Assembly (NCBI GenBank): GCA_949300425.1
Contig: CASGED010000097.1
Location: forward strand, 1-64,000
DNA: 64,000 nt
Source of the DNA: an uncultured Bacteroides sp.
GTDB lineage: Bacteria; Bacteroidota; Bacteroidia; Bacteroidales; Bacteroidaceae
Direction: 5' to 3'
Part shown: positions 34,924-44,808 of the stretch, one piece after another
How positions within the stretch are numbered: position 1 is the stretch's first letter
How the letters are laid out: every line of letters begins with the position of its first letter
The notes under the pieces: model-generated
Told to the model about the DNA's origin: nothing
Database searches by the model: none
Seen by the model: the letters and a program-made list of their open reading frames with translations, nothing else
Program-made: the position numbers and the translations under genes

Positions 34924-36180
34924 TTATATTTTCTTGCTAACCCACACCGCCGCCGCAATCCCAGGTAGTGTGCATGCACATACCCATACGAAGAACATCG
35001 TATAGCCTAATTGTTCCTGTATCCAGCCGGCAGGCATACCCGGCAGCATCATGCCCAGTGCCATGAAAGCCGTGCCGATGGCATAGTGGGCTGCGGGATG
35101 GCGGCCTGTGGCGATGTGGATGAGAAACAGCGTATAGGCGGTAAAGCCGAAGCCGTAGCCCAATTGCTCCACGGCTACGCAGGCGGTGATGAGCCAGACG
35201 TTTTGGGGCAGTGCGGCCGCCAAATAGACGTATAACAAGTCGGGCAGGTTGATGGCCAACGCCATGGGGAGCATCCAGCGTTTCAGTCCCTGCCGGGAGA
35301 CAATCCAGCCGCCCGCAATGCCGCCTACCAACAATGCCGCTACCCCTACCGTGCCGTATATCATGCCCACGGTGGCGGTGCTCAGCCCTAAACCACCTTG
35401 CGCGGGAGAGTCCAGCAAGAAAGGCGAGACGATTTTGACTAATTGCGATTCGCCCAGACGGTAAGTGAGCAGGAAGAAGAGTATCAGTCCCAAGTTTCCT
35501 TTCCGGAAAAAAGAAGAGAAAGTTCCGGCAAATTCGCGAGCTAATTTCCCCGGTGAAAGCGTTTGGCCGGAAGTGTCGGATGAAGGGCGGGGAAGGACAA
35601 AGCCATGCCAGGCGGTAAGCCCGATGAACAAGGCGGCTGTCAGGTAGAAGGTCAGACTCCAAGCTAAGGCAATGTTGCCTGTCGTGACTTCTATCCATCC
35701 GGCCAGCATTACCAATACACCTTGTCCGAAGATGGAAGCCAGGCGGTAGAACGTGTTGCGTATGCCGACGAAAAGCGATTGGCCGTCGGGCGGGAGCGCT
35801 GCCATGTAGAAACCGTCGGCGGCAATGTCGTGTGTGGCCGAACTGAACGCCATCAGCCAAAAGCAAGCCAGTGACGTTTGTACCCACCAGTCCGTGGGAA
35901 TGAAAAAAGCTACTCCCGCCAGTCCGGCTCCCACCAATGACTGCATGCTGACAATCCACCAGCGTTTGGACTTCAACAAGTCTACAATGGGACTCCATAG
36001 AGGCTTGATGGTCCAGGGGAGGTAGAGCCATGAGGTGTAGAGGGCTATTTCCGCATTGCCCAGTCCCAATCGTTTATAGAGGATGACGGACAAGGTCATG
36101 ACCGCCACATAGGGCAAACCTTCGGCAAAGTACAGTGTGGGCACCCAAGCCCAAGGAGAATCTGGTCGTTTCATAAGCAT
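34924..36180 (-). CDS. AmpG-like MFS transporter for muropeptides or MurNAc
   Basis: About twelve membrane spans and the AmpG-type N-terminus PWAWVPTLYFAEGLPYV, with SAATHDIAADGFY as in AmpG (SATQDIAxDA). Length is 418. AmpG imports anhydro-muropeptides across the inner membrane, while the related MurT of Tannerella takes MurNAc. The gene overlaps the SpoIID gene by 10 bp and precedes the kinase gene, consistent with uptake and phosphorylation. Confidence 0.85.
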   Translation of the reverse strand: MLMKRPDSPWAWVPTLYFAEGLPYVAVMTLSVILYKRLGLGNAEIALYTSWLYLPWTIKPLWSPIVDLLKSKRWWIVSMQSLVGAGLAGVAFFIPTDWWVQTSLACFWLMAFSSATHDIAADGFYMAALPPDGQSLFVGIRNTFYRLASIFGQGVLVMLAGWIEVTTGNIALAWSLTFYLTAALFIGLTAWHGFVLPRPSSDTSGQTLSPGKLAREFAGTFSSFFRKGNLGLILFFLLTYRLGESQLVKIVSPFLLDSPAQGGLGLSTATVGMIYGTVGVAALLVGGIAGGWIVSRQGLKRWMLPMALAINLPDLLYVYLAAALPQNVWLITACVAVEQLGYGFGFTAYTLFLIHIATGRHPAAHYAIGTAFMALGMMLPGMPAGWIQEQLGYTMFFVWVCACTLPGIAAAVWVSKKI

Positions 36181-37511
36181 GGATTTTGGAGATGGTAGAT
36201 GGATTCAATAGTGGCTTCTGCATAGTAATGCCGCAATATGTCCCGGTAACCATAGCCTTGTGTGGCCATCACGGCGGCTCCTATCTGGCATAGTCCTACA
36301 CCGTGCCCCCATCCAGCTCCCGTGAGGATGAAACGTCCCGGAAGCCCGTCGGGACGGTAATCCGTTTTGTCCACTACGAAAGCCGAACTGTAGAGATGGG
36401 TGGGTGACAGCGTGCGGCGTATCTCCAGTTCTTTGCCAATGATGCGGGTGAGTTGTGTGCCGACAATCTTCAGTTGCCACAATCGACCGCTGGTGCCGCG
36501 AGCTACGGGCACGAGATCGATGATGCGGCCATAGTCCACTCCAGAACGTTCCCTGATCAAGTTTGCTAACTCATCCTGAGTGTATTCTACTTCCCAACGG
36601 TAGAAGTCGGGCGTTTCTTGGTCGTAGTTGTTCAGTATGCGGGATAGAATGTCTGGGTCGCTTGTATGGCAGAATGCCGGAGGTGTAAAGCGAATCCAGC
36701 GTTCGGCTTCTGCCTCGATGGTTAAGTCGGGGAGGCGGGACATTTCTTTTCCCGTGACCCAGTCTCGTCCGCGATGCAGGTAAGGGTGGGGCGTGTCGGC
36801 CCAGCAATATTGGAACTCTTCAAAAGCTCCTCCGCAACATTTGGAGAATCGCGCGTCGCAAATCTTTCCTTCGTACATCAGTACCTCTCCGCAGGTCTCG
36901 GCTACGGCCTGCCGCACTTGTTCGGTCGAAGCCCGAGTGATGCCTTGGTAACGTTGGCAATGGTCGTCGGCACAGACATCGAAGTGGGTATGAGCGGAAC
37001 GTTCGTACCACAGGAGGGGATTATCCTCCGTTTTTCCCCTCCTTTCTTTGGGGGAGAATACGGTGGAGGTACCGCCAAGGCCTGCCAGCAGCCAACTTCT
37101 CGAAATCACGGTATGCGCTTTCAGCAGTTCCGTTGGAGCGGTAGCGTTCATCTCGCTGGATATGACACTGGTCAGATACATTTCAGCCGGGATGATGTTG
37201 ATGGCGGTCAGCTTGTCTTCCTCTATTATGATATGTAGGGCGCCTTGGAAACATTGGTCTTCATCGCGTTGCCAATGGAAGCCGATGCCGATGGTGACAC
37301 CGTGTAAAAGGAACGATGCCTGCATGCCTTCTGCCGGCTCCAATAACAGAGCAGTGTAAAGTTGGCCGTTCAGGCGGATGCGGCCGTCGGCGTACACGGC
37401 ATTCTGCTGTCCTGTCAGGGTTTGTCCGTTCAGTTTGTAGGGCGTGGTCAGTGTGAATGTGATGCTGGGCGCAGAAAGGATTCCGACATGTATCAACGGT
37501 TCATGTTTCAT
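36171..37511 (-). CDS. SpoIID/LytB-domain protein
   Basis: Contains the SpoIID core MYLTSVISSEMNATAPTELLKAHTVISRSWLL (about 110-140, with the catalytic-type Glu) and the closing motif GWGHGVGLCQIGA near residue 406. SpoIID is a lytic transglycosylase that cuts denuded glycan in spore formers; family members in non-sporing Bacteroidota belong to this recycling cluster. I see no clear signal peptide, so location is uncertain. It carries a cysteine-rich CDARFSKCCGG segment typical of the Bacteroides group. It overlaps both neighbours by about 10 bp. Confidence 0.85.
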   Translation of the reverse strand: MKHEPLIHVGILSAPSITFTLTTPYKLNGQTLTGQQNAVYADGRIRLNGQLYTALLLEPAEGMQASFLLHGVTIGIGFHWQRDEDQCFQGALHIIIEEDKLTAINIIPAEMYLTSVISSEMNATAPTELLKAHTVISRSWLLAGLGGTSTVFSPKERRGKTEDNPLLWYERSAHTHFDVCADDHCQRYQGITRASTEQVRQAVAETCGEVLMYEGKICDARFSKCCGGAFEEFQYCWADTPHPYLHRGRDWVTGKEMSRLPDLTIEAEAERWIRFTPPAFCHTSDPDILSRILNNYDQETPDFYRWEVEYTQDELANLIRERSGVDYGRIIDLVPVARGTSGRLWQLKIVGTQLTRIIGKELEIRRTLSPTHLYSSAFVVDKTDYRPDGLPGRFILTGAGWGHGVGLCQIGAAVMATQGYGYRDILRHYYAEATIESIYHLQNPCL

Positions 37512-38427
37512 AGGTTATTCCGTTTTTTAGAGCGGTGAGTGGCAGACAGACCTCACGGAGTATCTGGCTGACATCATCCGCCGTGATTTTTAGAAAATCT
37601 TCTTCACGCGGAAGAATGAATACACCGCCAAGGTCTACTGATGCCGGGCTGCATAGCAGGCGGGCATCTCCGTTTGCGTCGTAGCAGGCGGGACGGTGCT
37701 TGGAACGGGGAAAGACGAACGTTTCCCAGTGGTTGTCTTTGTATAGAGCCAATACGTTCATGCGGGATTCTTCTTCTCCGGCAGGAACGGGCAGTATTCG
37801 GCAGATTCTTTGGAAAAGCTGGCAAGCGGCTTCAATGGTGCCCGACTCTATTACAAGAGTTGTCCGGGGCGCATCGTTCAGGCAATAAAGGGCGGCATTG
37901 GCTGTCCGCACGATTTCTTTGCCTATCCATGTCCGCCAAGCGTTCTCTATAGGTAGAAAACCACGGCTTCCGGCTTGGAAGTGGGCATGGTCGGGGGCGG
38001 ATGCGCCGCAGTGGGGACCATTGTAAAAGAGAACGTAATCGGTCAGCAAGCGTGCCAATTCCAGCAAATCGCCGAAGCGGGAAACGATGCGTTGGGGTAT
38101 ATGCTCTTTCTCCACAATGGTAAAATGCCGCGGAAAGATAGGGAAGGGATTGACCAATATCTCATAGTGTCCTAATAGGGGGATATGGTGCTGTTCCGTC
38201 GGTCGATGGGACGGGCAGAGGAAGCACGGACGCCGGGCAATGGAAGCGGCGTCTACTTTGGCGCCCGACGAGACGATGCGGGCGGGATTGTATTGCATCC
38301 GGTAAGAAATCCCATTTATCCATAGTTCCCGCGTCCGGACTTCGGACAGAACGCGATAATTGTCACGGGCGGTTTCCCACGTGGTCAGTTGTTCGTCCAG
38401 CAGGCGTAAGGTTTCTTTATTCATCAT
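37501..38427 (-). CDS. DUF4922 nucleotide phosphorylase/transferase-like protein (HIT fold)
   Basis: Contains CFLCPSHRP (about 72-80, zinc- or metal-type Cys pair), the strand [19 protein letters not shown], and a HIT-like catalytic site [15 protein letters not shown] near 139-153, where GASxPDHxHxQ resembles GDP-hexose phosphorylases and Ap4A phosphorylases. Length 308. The substrate is unknown, but a nucleotide-sugar or sugar phosphate is plausible given its position in a muropeptide recycling operon. Confidence 0.78.
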   Translation of the reverse strand: MMNKETLRLLDEQLTTWETARDNYRVLSEVRTRELWINGISYRMQYNPARIVSSGAKVDAASIARRPCFLCPSHRPTEQHHIPLLGHYEILVNPFPIFPRHFTIVEKEHIPQRIVSRFGDLLELARLLTDYVLFYNGPHCGASAPDHAHFQAGSRGFLPIENAWRTWIGKEIVRTANAALYCLNDAPRTTLVIESGTIEAACQLFQRICRILPVPAGEEESRMNVLALYKDNHWETFVFPRSKHRPACYDANGDARLLCSPASVDLGGVFILPREEDFLKITADDVSQILREVCLPLTALKNGITYET

Positions 38428-39736
38428 GGGACGTGGCGTTTAAGGTGATGCGTGCCTGCAGTTCCCAAGTGCGTAGGCGGTCTTTGTATAGGTTGCGGGC
38501 GTTGGAGAGTTCCCTGCTGGGAGAGGCGTCGGAATTGCCTTCCCAACGGCGGCACAGATACACCGGCTCGAACACCCGGCCTACCCGGTAACGTCGGCTG
38601 AACTGCAAAGCTAAGGCGTAGTCTTCGCCATAGTTGACGTCGGGAGCCTGGAATTGGCGCAGCAAGGGGGTGTAGAAAGCCCGTGGCGCCCCTATGCCGT
38701 TTACTCGCAACAGATTGTTGTGCCCGTTGTCCACTGTCCATTCACGGTGGTCGATGAGGCCGGGCGGGAGGATGTTCAGGCGGAAGTCCGTCATCTGGTA
38801 TGAACCTACCAGCATGGCGCATTGTTGTTCGTAGAAGGCGTGTATCAGCGTGGATAGCGTGTGGCTGTCCTTGTAGAGGTCGTCGCTGTCCAATTGTACG
38901 GCGAACCGCCCGCAGGATTTGTGGCGTGCGGCCAGGTTCCAGCATCCGCCTATGCCCAAATCTGTCCGTTCGGGAATGAGGTGAATGAGGCGGTCGTCTG
39001 TCTCTGCCGCTTCTCGGATGGCTTCTGTGGTTCCGTCTGTGGAATGGTTGTCTATAATCAGGACGTTATAGGAAAAGTTTGTCTCTTGGTTGAGAGCTGA
39101 GCGGATGGCATCGCGGATGGTGCGGACACGGTTACGTACGGGGATGATGACCGACGCTTCGCAGGCAAATGTTCCTTTCGATAAGTCGATGGGAGCGGAC
39201 GCAGGTTCCAGCCAGGCATGGATCGTTTGGAGGTGGTGGGTACAAGCGGCTTCCATTTCCAATTGGCGGTCGCGGTTTCGTGGATCCACATAGGCGAACA
39301 TGCTGCTGTCTTGTTGCTGGTTGTTCGTCATGGTATAAAGATATTCGTTGATGTGTACAACAGGCCACTGCTCGGACAATTTCAGGCGCAGGTCGTATAA
39401 CCCGGCGTAAACATAGTCTTCGTTCATGCGTGCCGCGGCTTCCCGGAAGGCTTCGGTACGGAATAATAAGACAGGGCCAAAGTCGAAGTCATCGCGCAAC
39501 GAGCCCTTTTGGTAGTCGATGAGTGGCATGGGCGTGAGGCCGTTTTCCGTCTCTTTCCGATAGTCGGCATAGACAAGTCCTGCTCCGCTATCGTGCAGGA
39601 TGCGTTTCATGCGTTCCAGAGCTGACTGTCCCCAGCGGATGGGGACGGAGTTGGTGGATATAAGAATGCTATCTCCATCGGCTTGTACGGCTATTTGGCG
39701 GATGCTCTTAGTGGAGGTGTCAGGTAGTATGTACAT
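38417..39736 (-). CDS. Family 2 glycosyltransferase
   Basis: A GT-A fold lies in the second half (about 185-400): [31 protein letters not shown], and the metal-binding DSDD in [11 protein letters not shown]. The N-terminal ~180 residues form a degenerate second glycosyltransferase-like domain ([10 protein letters not shown]). No membrane span. It is odd in a recycling operon; a role in sugar attachment or in reusing recycled sugars is possible. It overlaps the DUF4922 gene by 11 bp. Confidence 0.85.
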   Translation of the reverse strand: MYILPDTSTKSIRQIAVQADGDSILISTNSVPIRWGQSALERMKRILHDSGAGLVYADYRKETENGLTPMPLIDYQKGSLRDDFDFGPVLLFRTEAFREAAARMNEDYVYAGLYDLRLKLSEQWPVVHINEYLYTMTNNQQQDSSMFAYVDPRNRDRQLEMEAACTHHLQTIHAWLEPASAPIDLSKGTFACEASVIIPVRNRVRTIRDAIRSALNQETNFSYNVLIIDNHSTDGTTEAIREAAETDDRLIHLIPERTDLGIGGCWNLAARHKSCGRFAVQLDSDDLYKDSHTLSTLIHAFYEQQCAMLVGSYQMTDFRLNILPPGLIDHREWTVDNGHNNLLRVNGIGAPRAFYTPLLRQFQAPDVNYGEDYALALQFSRRYRVGRVFEPVYLCRRWEGNSDASPSRELSNARNLYKDRLRTWELQARITLNATSHDE

Positions 39737-39740
39737 AGGT

Positions 39741-41219
39741 CTAATGTGTTAATATGTTAATGTGTTGTGCCGGGCGTCTGCTGATGCACAGCAGCCCGAT
39801 GAAGGTGACTGCAGCGTTGATGACGAGTAGTTCGAAACTGATTTGCCAGCCGTCGAACCAGGCTTCGCTGTGGCTTTGCAGCACGTAGCACAGCAGGGGA
39901 GAGGCGAGTACTACGGCTGGCACCCATCGGTCGCGGACCGTTCGGCGACAGGCCAATCCGAAGCCGAACATACCCAGCAGGGGACCATACGTGTAGGCGG
40001 CCAAATTGTAGACTGCATTGATGGCGCTGTCGTCGTTCAGCTCGTAGAATACGACAATGACCAGTGCCATCAGCAACGACATGACGATATGTACCAGGCG
40101 GCGGGTCAGGGTCAGGTCGCGTTCGTCTTGCGTCCGGTCGGCTTTCAGAATGTCTACAGTGAAGGAAGTGGTCAAGGCCGTGAGGGCAGAGCCGGCGGCG
40201 GAATAGGCTGCCGAAATCAGCCCGATGATGAAGACAACGCCTATGGTCACGGGAAATCCGTCGCTCCATACTACCCGGCCGAAGAGGGCGTCGCCATTAA
40301 TCGGTTTATCTGAAAACTGAGCGTCGGCATACACATATAGCAACGTGCCCAGCACTAAAAACAAGCCGATGACGAATATTTGTACGAACGCGCTTAACAC
40401 CATGTTCTTTTGGGCGTCGCGCGGATTGCGGCAGGATAACGTGCGTTGCATCAGGTCTTGGTCCAGTCCTGTGGTGGCTATCATCAGGAAGATACCTGCC
40501 AGAAACTGTTTCCAAAAGTAGCGCCCGTCGCCGGGATGGTCAAAAAAGAAAACTTGGCTGGTGGGGTGGCTGGCCACTGTGCCCGGAAGTTCTGTCAAGT
40601 TCAGGTTTAGGCTATGGGCGATGCAGCCAATGCAGCACACCACCGATGTAACTAAGCACAGTGTTTTCAACACGTCCGTCCCAATCATGGATTTTACTCC
40701 GCCCTGAAAGGAATAGAGCCAAATGAGAGCCACCGTCAGAACTACTCCCACGGCGAAGGGAACGTGCAACGGCTCGAATACCAACGGCTGTAATACGGCA
40801 CACACCACGAAGAATCTCACTGATGCGCCCAACATTTTGCTGACAAAGAATATCCAAGCTCCCGTGCGGCACGATGTCCCGCCAAAACGTTGCTCCAAAT
40901 AGCCGTAGATGCTGGTCAAATTCATCCGGTAGAATAGGGGAATGAGAACCGCCGCTACTACCACGGCTCCCACGAAAAAGCCTAACACCATCTGCATGTA
41001 GGCATAACCGCCCGTACCCACGGCTCCCGGTACTGAGATGAAAGTCACCCCCGAGATGCTGGCTCCAATCATGGCCAGTGTGGCCATCAACCACGAAGAA
41101 CTGCGTCCTCCGGTGAAAAAAGCGATGTTGTCCGCCCGGCGGCCTCTTGTCCAGGAAAGCAGCACAAGCACGGTAAAGTAGCAGGCGATAGTGGCAAGTA
41201 TGATCCAAGGAGTTTTCAT
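39741..41219 (-). CDS. Sodium:solute symporter (SSS family)
   Basis: About thirteen membrane spans and the SSS-type start [28 protein letters not shown], followed by the [16 protein letters not shown] segment (about 52-67) and the middle signature [21 protein letters not shown]. 492 residues. Likely co-transports Na+ with a small solute such as an amino sugar or sialic-acid-like compound released by the muramidase. Overlaps the NamZ gene by 4 bp. Confidence 0.88.
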   Translation of the reverse strand: MKTPWIILATIACYFTVLVLLSWTRGRRADNIAFFTGGRSSSWLMATLAMIGASISGVTFISVPGAVGTGGYAYMQMVLGFFVGAVVVAAVLIPLFYRMNLTSIYGYLEQRFGGTSCRTGAWIFFVSKMLGASVRFFVVCAVLQPLVFEPLHVPFAVGVVLTVALIWLYSFQGGVKSMIGTDVLKTLCLVTSVVCCIGCIAHSLNLNLTELPGTVASHPTSQVFFFDHPGDGRYFWKQFLAGIFLMIATTGLDQDLMQRTLSCRNPRDAQKNMVLSAFVQIFVIGLFLVLGTLLYVYADAQFSDKPINGDALFGRVVWSDGFPVTIGVVFIIGLISAAYSAAGSALTALTTSFTVDILKADRTQDERDLTLTRRLVHIVMSLLMALVIVVFYELNDDSAINAVYNLAAYTYGPLLGMFGFGLACRRTVRDRWVPAVVLASPLLCYVLQSHSEAWFDGWQISFELLVINAAVTFIGLLCISRRPAQHINILTH

Positions 41220-42406
41220 TCTGTATAGAGTAAGTAGGGTTTTCGTTGTTCTTTAAATCGTTTCACGTCCTCCTGCCAGCAAGCGCGTATTTTGTCGCTT
41301 GCGTAACCTTGCTTAATCATTTCCCTCACGTAATCCACGCCAATCAACCGTTCAAAGAATGAGGTGAAGAAACTGTCGCCTCCGCCGAGCCGTCGGTAGG
41401 CGTCGATGACGTAAGTCAGGTCGAGGCCGCGCGTCCGGATACTGTCCTGGGGCATGGCGGAAAGGTCGAAACCATGGCACAGTTTGTCGAGCTGAGGCGG
41501 ATTCTTGGCTGCCGGAACGCTTTGTGGGGTAAACGAATAAGGGCATCCCTTCATCAGCGGATGGCCATACACCTGAAAAGGCTTGTTCGTGCCTCGGCCT
41601 AAACTGACCACCGTTCCCTCGAACAGACACAGGCTGGGATAGAGGTAGACCGCCTGCATATTGGGCAGGTTGGGCGAGGGAGCCAAAGGCAGGCGATAGA
41701 GTGCCCGATGGGTGTAATGGTCGCACGGGATGACCTTGAGTCGGCATTGCCGCCCGTCCGTCAGCCAGCCTTCGCCGTTTATCATCTGTGCCAACTCGCC
41801 CAACGTCATGCCATGCACCACGGGGATGGGCAGCAGGCCTACGCCGGATTTGTAGCGGGTGACATCCAGTATGGGCCCGTCCACGTAGAAGCCGTTCGGA
41901 TTGGGTCGATCCAACACCACCACTTCTTTGTTGCGGGCGGCACAGGCGTCCATCATGTAGTACATGCTGATATAATAAGTATAAAAGCGCAGCCCCACGT
42001 CTTGTAGGTCTACAATCAGCACATCGAATGTCTGCATGTCTTCGGCACTCGGCCCTTTGCTACGTCCTCCGCCGTAGAGCGACAAGATGGGCACGCCTGT
42101 TTTTTCGTCTATCGAACTCCGCACCGTTCCTCCCGCCTCCACTGTGCCGCGGAAACCGTGTTCGGGACTGAATACGCCTGTCACGTCCACGCCTTCTGCC
42201 AAGAGTAAGTCCAGTAGATGACGTTCGCCCACCTGTGCGGTGTGGTTGGCCAGCAGGGCCACCCGCTTGCCTTGCAGCAGGGGCAGATAGAGTTCGGTAC
42301 GTTCGTCGGCAGGGACGATGCGAAGGCTTTCCGGTGGCTGTGCCCGGACAATGAGGCTGGTCACGGCCAGCAGGCAAATGTATAGGAAGGAGTGAAGTCG
42401 GTACAT
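41216..42406 (-). CDS. namZ: NamZ-type exo-beta-N-acetylmuramidase (DUF1343)
   Basis: Secreted enzyme with a signal peptide (MYRLHSFLYICLLAVTSLIVRAQ) when started at 42406; the longer start at 42433 only adds nine polar residues. DUF1343 marks are visible: GKRVALLANHTAQ, VFSPEHGFRGTVEAG, DVQDVG-like LIVDLQDVGLRFYTYYISMYY and VVLDRPNPNG. NamZ of Bacillus and Tannerella releases MurNAc from the non-reducing end of peptidoglycan glycan. First gene of a seven-gene operon that can import and phosphorylate the product. Confidence 0.85.
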   Translation of the reverse strand: MYRLHSFLYICLLAVTSLIVRAQPPESLRIVPADERTELYLPLLQGKRVALLANHTAQVGERHLLDLLLAEGVDVTGVFSPEHGFRGTVEAGGTVRSSIDEKTGVPILSLYGGGRSKGPSAEDMQTFDVLIVDLQDVGLRFYTYYISMYYMMDACAARNKEVVVLDRPNPNGFYVDGPILDVTRYKSGVGLLPIPVVHGMTLGELAQMINGEGWLTDGRQCRLKVIPCDHYTHRALYRLPLAPSPNLPNMQAVYLYPSLCLFEGTVVSLGRGTNKPFQVYGHPLMKGCPYSFTPQSVPAAKNPPQLDKLCHGFDLSAMPQDSIRTRGLDLTYVIDAYRRLGGGDSFFTSFFERLIGVDYVREMIKQGYASDKIRACWQEDVKRFKEQRKPYLLYTE

Positions 42407-42459
42407 CTCTGTATTATTATGTTTTCCGTTCATATTCTTTGTTTGACTAATGGTTGATA

Positions 42460-42467
42460 CAAAAGTA
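42460..42467 (-). promoter_or_regulatory. -7 element of the NamZ operon
   Basis: Reverse-strand TACTTTTG (CAAAAGTA). The -33 element is weak, suggesting regulated transcription. Confidence 0.5.
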
Positions 42468-42692
42468 ACTAATTCCGTGGAAAATGTACCTGTTTTCCTA
42501 TTATTGTTTTTAAATTGTGCAAAGAATTAGAGGATTAGGAAAGGTTGATGATTGAATTTTTTTCTCTATAAATACATATTTAGTAATGAGTCCTAATTAG
42601 AGAATATGCGGGAAGAAACGGGTCGAACATACAAAAAAGTTAAGGCTTATCTTGTAGAAAGGAAAATCGGTATCATGCTCAAAAAGAACTTG

Positions 42693-43232
42693 TTATTGAA
42701 AGAACGAGAAGTTCACGCTGCCATACACCCGTTTTTCTACAAAATGTGGATGTGTTTCGAAAGCGTTCTTTTTGCCATGCTCCAAAACAAACAAGCCGTT
42801 TTCTTTCAACAGGTTGTTTGCGAATATCAAATCCGGGAGAGTTTCTAAATTGGATAGTTCGTAAGGCGGGTCAGCGAAGATAAAGTCAAATTGTTCTCGG
42901 CTGTTCTGTATATATTTGAACACATCCCCCCGCAGAGGTAACCATTGGTCCGCTTTCACTTCCTGCATTACTTTGCAGATGAAAGCGTAGTGCTCCCTAT
43001 CTTTCTCTACGCTGATGACTCGCTCGCATCCGCGTGATGCCAGTTCGATACTGATGCTGCCCGTGCCGGCAAAGAGATCGAGCGCACGCACAGAATCTTC
43101 CTCGAAATCAAAATAGTTGGACGTTAATACATTGAACAGATTTTCTTTGGCAAAATCCGTAGTAGGGCGTGCCTTAAAGGAATGAGGAACGTCGAAACGC
43201 CTCCGTTTATAGATACCGCTGATTACTCGCAT
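42693..43232 (-). CDS. rsmD: 16S rRNA guanine(966)-N2-methyltransferase
   Basis: N-terminal MRVISGIYKRRRFDVP and ARPTTDFAKENLFN are the RsmD signatures; SAM-binding LDLFAGTGSISIE lies at 51-63 and the catalytic DPPY at 121-124. 179 residues is typical. Methylates G966 of 16S rRNA during 30S assembly. The stop codon overlaps the ORF of the DUF3822 gene upstream (10 bp). Confidence 0.95.
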   Translation of the reverse strand: MRVISGIYKRRRFDVPHSFKARPTTDFAKENLFNVLTSNYFDFEEDSVRALDLFAGTGSISIELASRGCERVISVEKDREHYAFICKVMQEVKADQWLPLRGDVFKYIQNSREQFDFIFADPPYELSNLETLPDLIFANNLLKENGLFVLEHGKKNAFETHPHFVEKRVYGSVNFSFFQ

Positions 43233-44002
43233 TGATTGATGGCGTATAAGTCTATATTTTCTACAGGATTCATGATGAACACTTGGCGGATATATTTGCG
43301 CAATTCACCAAGTAATAGCTCTTTCTCGTCTAAGAACCCGCTCAGGTGTAGTTCATCTCGTTCTTGATTAAACTCTAATTGTTTCCATATATACAACAAG
43401 TAGTAAATGCGGTCAGCCGTCACTGCGCAAGGATAAGTATTAGCCAAAAGCAACTGGTTGCGCTCATAGCAATATAAATCCGCATTTTTTTTGTGTAGGT
43501 TGACATACATTTTACGGCTATTCCCTAAACGGCTTTTATTTGAGAAAAATTCGATGAGCGGAGCCGTTTGCGAGTAAAACCGTGCCTGCGGATGTCTTTC
43601 CTGCAGGAAGGAGTAAGCCGTTTGGTCTATGCCGAACAGGACTACCACGTTGCTGGCATGCAGGATGTTATACAGCACTTGTTCGTTCTCGCGCGGCAGA
43701 TGATTGTGATAAAATATCTGTTCGGCTTGTTCGTCCTCAAAAAAATCCAATGGGATGAATGTGAAACGTCTGTTCGTGGAAAGCACATTGACGCGCCGGT
43801 AAGGCAGGCTTAGCCATTCCATCTCCCGATAGGTGCGCTTCAAATTGGCCGTCAGAGACAATGACTCGTCTATCGCATGGCTTTCAATCCACGGCGCATC
43901 ATCCTCCAGAGGGTTAAGTACAGAAAAAGAAAATCCATCCGTACTCAGACGGATGGATAATGTATATTGCTCCGATTTACTAAAATCAATCGTTTCTGTC
44001 AT
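43223..44002 (-). CDS. DUF3822 family protein
   Basis: A cytoplasmic protein of about 259 residues from MTETIDFSKSEQY (the frame reaches 44071 but the extra 23 residues are not conserved-looking). Bacteroidota-specific DUF3822, usually next to rsmD as here; an actin-like ATPase fold has been proposed for such families but no motif is decisive by eye (NKSRLGNSRKMYVNLHKKNADLYCYE in the middle). Function unknown. Confidence 0.8.
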   Translation of the reverse strand: MTETIDFSKSEQYTLSIRLSTDGFSFSVLNPLEDDAPWIESHAIDESLSLTANLKRTYREMEWLSLPYRRVNVLSTNRRFTFIPLDFFEDEQAEQIFYHNHLPRENEQVLYNILHASNVVVLFGIDQTAYSFLQERHPQARFYSQTAPLIEFFSNKSRLGNSRKMYVNLHKKNADLYCYERNQLLLANTYPCAVTADRIYYLLYIWKQLEFNQERDELHLSGFLDEKELLLGELRKYIRQVFIMNPVENIDLYAINQCE

Positions 44003-44024
44003 ACCACTCTCTTTCTTGAGCTTA

Positions 44025-44711
44025 TTATTCCCAGTTTCCTGCGTTGTTGTTGGCAGTCTCCAAGTTACCAATCATCAGACCAGGGTATTTGTTCAATTTG
44101 GTCTGCATATCAATCTTGTTGGCAATTTCTTGACGGTCCAAACCATTCAGATAAACCGTGTACGGAGTCTTCACTTCGAGCAAGCAGAATGGAGCGCCTG
44201 ATTTTGCGGTATCGTTGCGGATAGCCATTTCGAATTGTGCGCCGTTGCCAAAGGGTACATATCTCATAGAGTCTGCGTTGTAACCTTTCGGGAAGATAGT
44301 GTCAATGACAGCTACCCATTGGGTGTCACGTGCAAAGTTCTCCAAGCCCCATTTTTTAACCTCGTTGTAGTTACCGGTTTTTTGGGCTTTTGCAATGATT
44401 TGAACGGCCTTCTTTTCAGTCAGGCCATCTTCCAACTGCTTATCGGTCAATTCACCCTTCTTGAATACGAACGGGAGTTTCGCGGTTTTAACGAAGTTGA
44501 TGAGTGAATCGAAACTTGCTGTGTACTGTTGGTTGTGCAGGTTACGATACTCAGCTTGCGCTTTACGGATATCAACCAAACGTGCAATAACTGCCTTTTC
44601 GCGGATATCCTCCTCTTTCTCGAAGTTAATCGGACCCATAATGCTAGCGTAGCAAATGTAAACTAACGCAAAGGCGCATAAGACCAAAACGATATTAAAT
44701 ACTGTTTTCAT
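44025..44711 (-). CDS. Conserved Bacteroidales single-span protein, unknown
   Basis: One N-terminal membrane segment (MKTVFNIVLVLCAFALVYICYASI), then a ~200-residue helical and mixed domain beginning EEDIREKAVIARLVDIRKAQ. The sequence KAQAEYRNLHNQQYTASFDSL resembles the start of pseudopilin-like extracellular domains, which could mean a pilin- or type II-like envelope protein, but there is no prepilin peptidase site. It is the first gene of the leftward DUF3822-rsmD unit, with the two ends about 20 bp apart. Confidence 0.65.
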   Translation of the reverse strand: MKTVFNIVLVLCAFALVYICYASIMGPINFEKEEDIREKAVIARLVDIRKAQAEYRNLHNQQYTASFDSLINFVKTAKLPFVFKKGELTDKQLEDGLTEKKAVQIIAKAQKTGNYNEVKKWGLENFARDTQWVAVIDTIFPKGYNADSMRYVPFGNGAQFEMAIRNDTAKSGAPFCLLEVKTPYTVYLNGLDRQEIANKIDMQTKLNKYPGLMIGNLETANNNAGNWE

Positions 44712-44808
44712 GATAAATATGTTTTTTTAGTTTATTATATTCGCACCGCAAAAATAAAAGAAATAAAATTAAAAATGATAGTTCCTCTTATTTTTTTCTC
44801 ATACAAAA

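Noticed and set aside
34937-36031. 364-codon minus-strand frame inside the AmpG-like gene
   Set aside because: Same strand but another phase of a clear membrane transporter; translation is Arg/His-rich, as expected of a shadow.
42606-42848. 80-codon plus-strand frame between namZ and rsmD
   Set aside because: It overlaps the end of rsmD on the opposite strand and has no family features; the spacer is explained by the namZ promoter.
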